Source: Centipeda noxia ATCC 43541 | Lineage (GTDB): Bacteria > Bacillota > Negativicutes > Selenomonadales > Selenomonadaceae | Direction: 5' to 3' | Length of the DNA: 51,236 bases | NCBI RefSeq assembly: GCF_000160555.1 | Contig: NZ_GG749281.1 | Coordinates: forward strand, 304,433-355,668 | Shown here: positions 51,229 through 51,236 of the stretch, in pieces | How the letters are laid out: every line of letters starts with the position of its first letter | Numbering within the stretch: position 1 is the stretch's first letter | The notes under the pieces: model-generated | Told to the model about the DNA's origin: nothing | Seen by the model: only the letters and a program-made list of their open reading frames with translations | Databases searched by the model: none | Position numbers and translations under genes: made by a program

Positions 51229-51236
51229 TCTTGATC

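Noticed and set aside
1-51236. tRNA, rRNA, CRISPR arrays, insertion sequences and prophage genes
   Set aside because: Looked for on both strands by motif and arrangement; none could be supported.

Overview
The window is about 51 kb of GC-rich DNA whose gene content fits a diderm Firmicute of the class Negativicutes, most probably a Selenomonas-type organism. That placement is inferred from gene families and gene order, not from a marker tree. The supports are a LonC-type protease between rplI and dnaB, a DUF5693 gene beside csaB, and an oxygen-sensitive lifestyle shown by a [NiFe] uptake hydrogenase and a class III ribonucleotide reductase. The left end looks origin-proximal: gdpP-rplI-lonC-dnaB, then pfkA, parA and parB, with three perfect 16-bp parS centromere sites nearby. 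Two of these parS sites lie inside the lonC coding sequence.

Layout. 1-10300, plus strand: gdpP (5' end outside the window), rplI, lonC, dnaB, pfkA, parA, parB, a DUF4446 membrane protein, an M23 envelope peptidase and a secreted acidic protein. 10303-10835: a gene-poor stretch with a strong promoter, a transcribed leader or small-gene unit and a strong terminator. 10836-21315: a complete membrane-bound [NiFe] hydrogenase operon with structural genes, cytochrome b, and hypA, hypB, protease, hypF, hypC, hypD and hypE. The usual HypB N-terminal nickel-binding motif sits here on a separate small HMA-like protein. 21459-24347: a small unknown gene, a LysR regulator and an ArnT-like glycosyltransferase. 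24606-32622: secA, prfB, a DUF2993-like protein, DUF5693 and csaB.

32661-33885 is an AT-rich three-gene island: a predicted ADP-ribosyltransferase-like toxin, a small acidic antitoxin candidate and a SecB-like chaperone. This is the arrangement of a toxin-antitoxin-chaperone system and resembles the anti-phage CmdTAC type. 33972-46130, minus strand, is a 2-aminoethylphosphonate cluster: PEP mutase, phosphonopyruvate decarboxylase, AEP transaminase and a sugar/choline-type nucleotidyltransferase. It also carries two paralogous methyltransferases and three tandem paralogous proteins (about 705-716 aa) that join a TPR-like N-terminus to an alkaline-phosphatase-superfamily domain. Together they suggest synthesis, activation and transfer of a phosphonate group onto a cell polymer by an uncharacterised route.

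The right end has trpS (minus) and nrdD (plus) diverging from facing promoters, then a divergent clpX (minus). A promoter with an early attenuator leads out of the window. The predicted NrdD stops before the expected glycyl-radical motif. A dispersed repeat of about 145 bp occurs twice (after the cytochrome b gene and before prfB) with a 49-bp identical core. No tRNA, rRNA, CRISPR array, transposase or prophage was seen.
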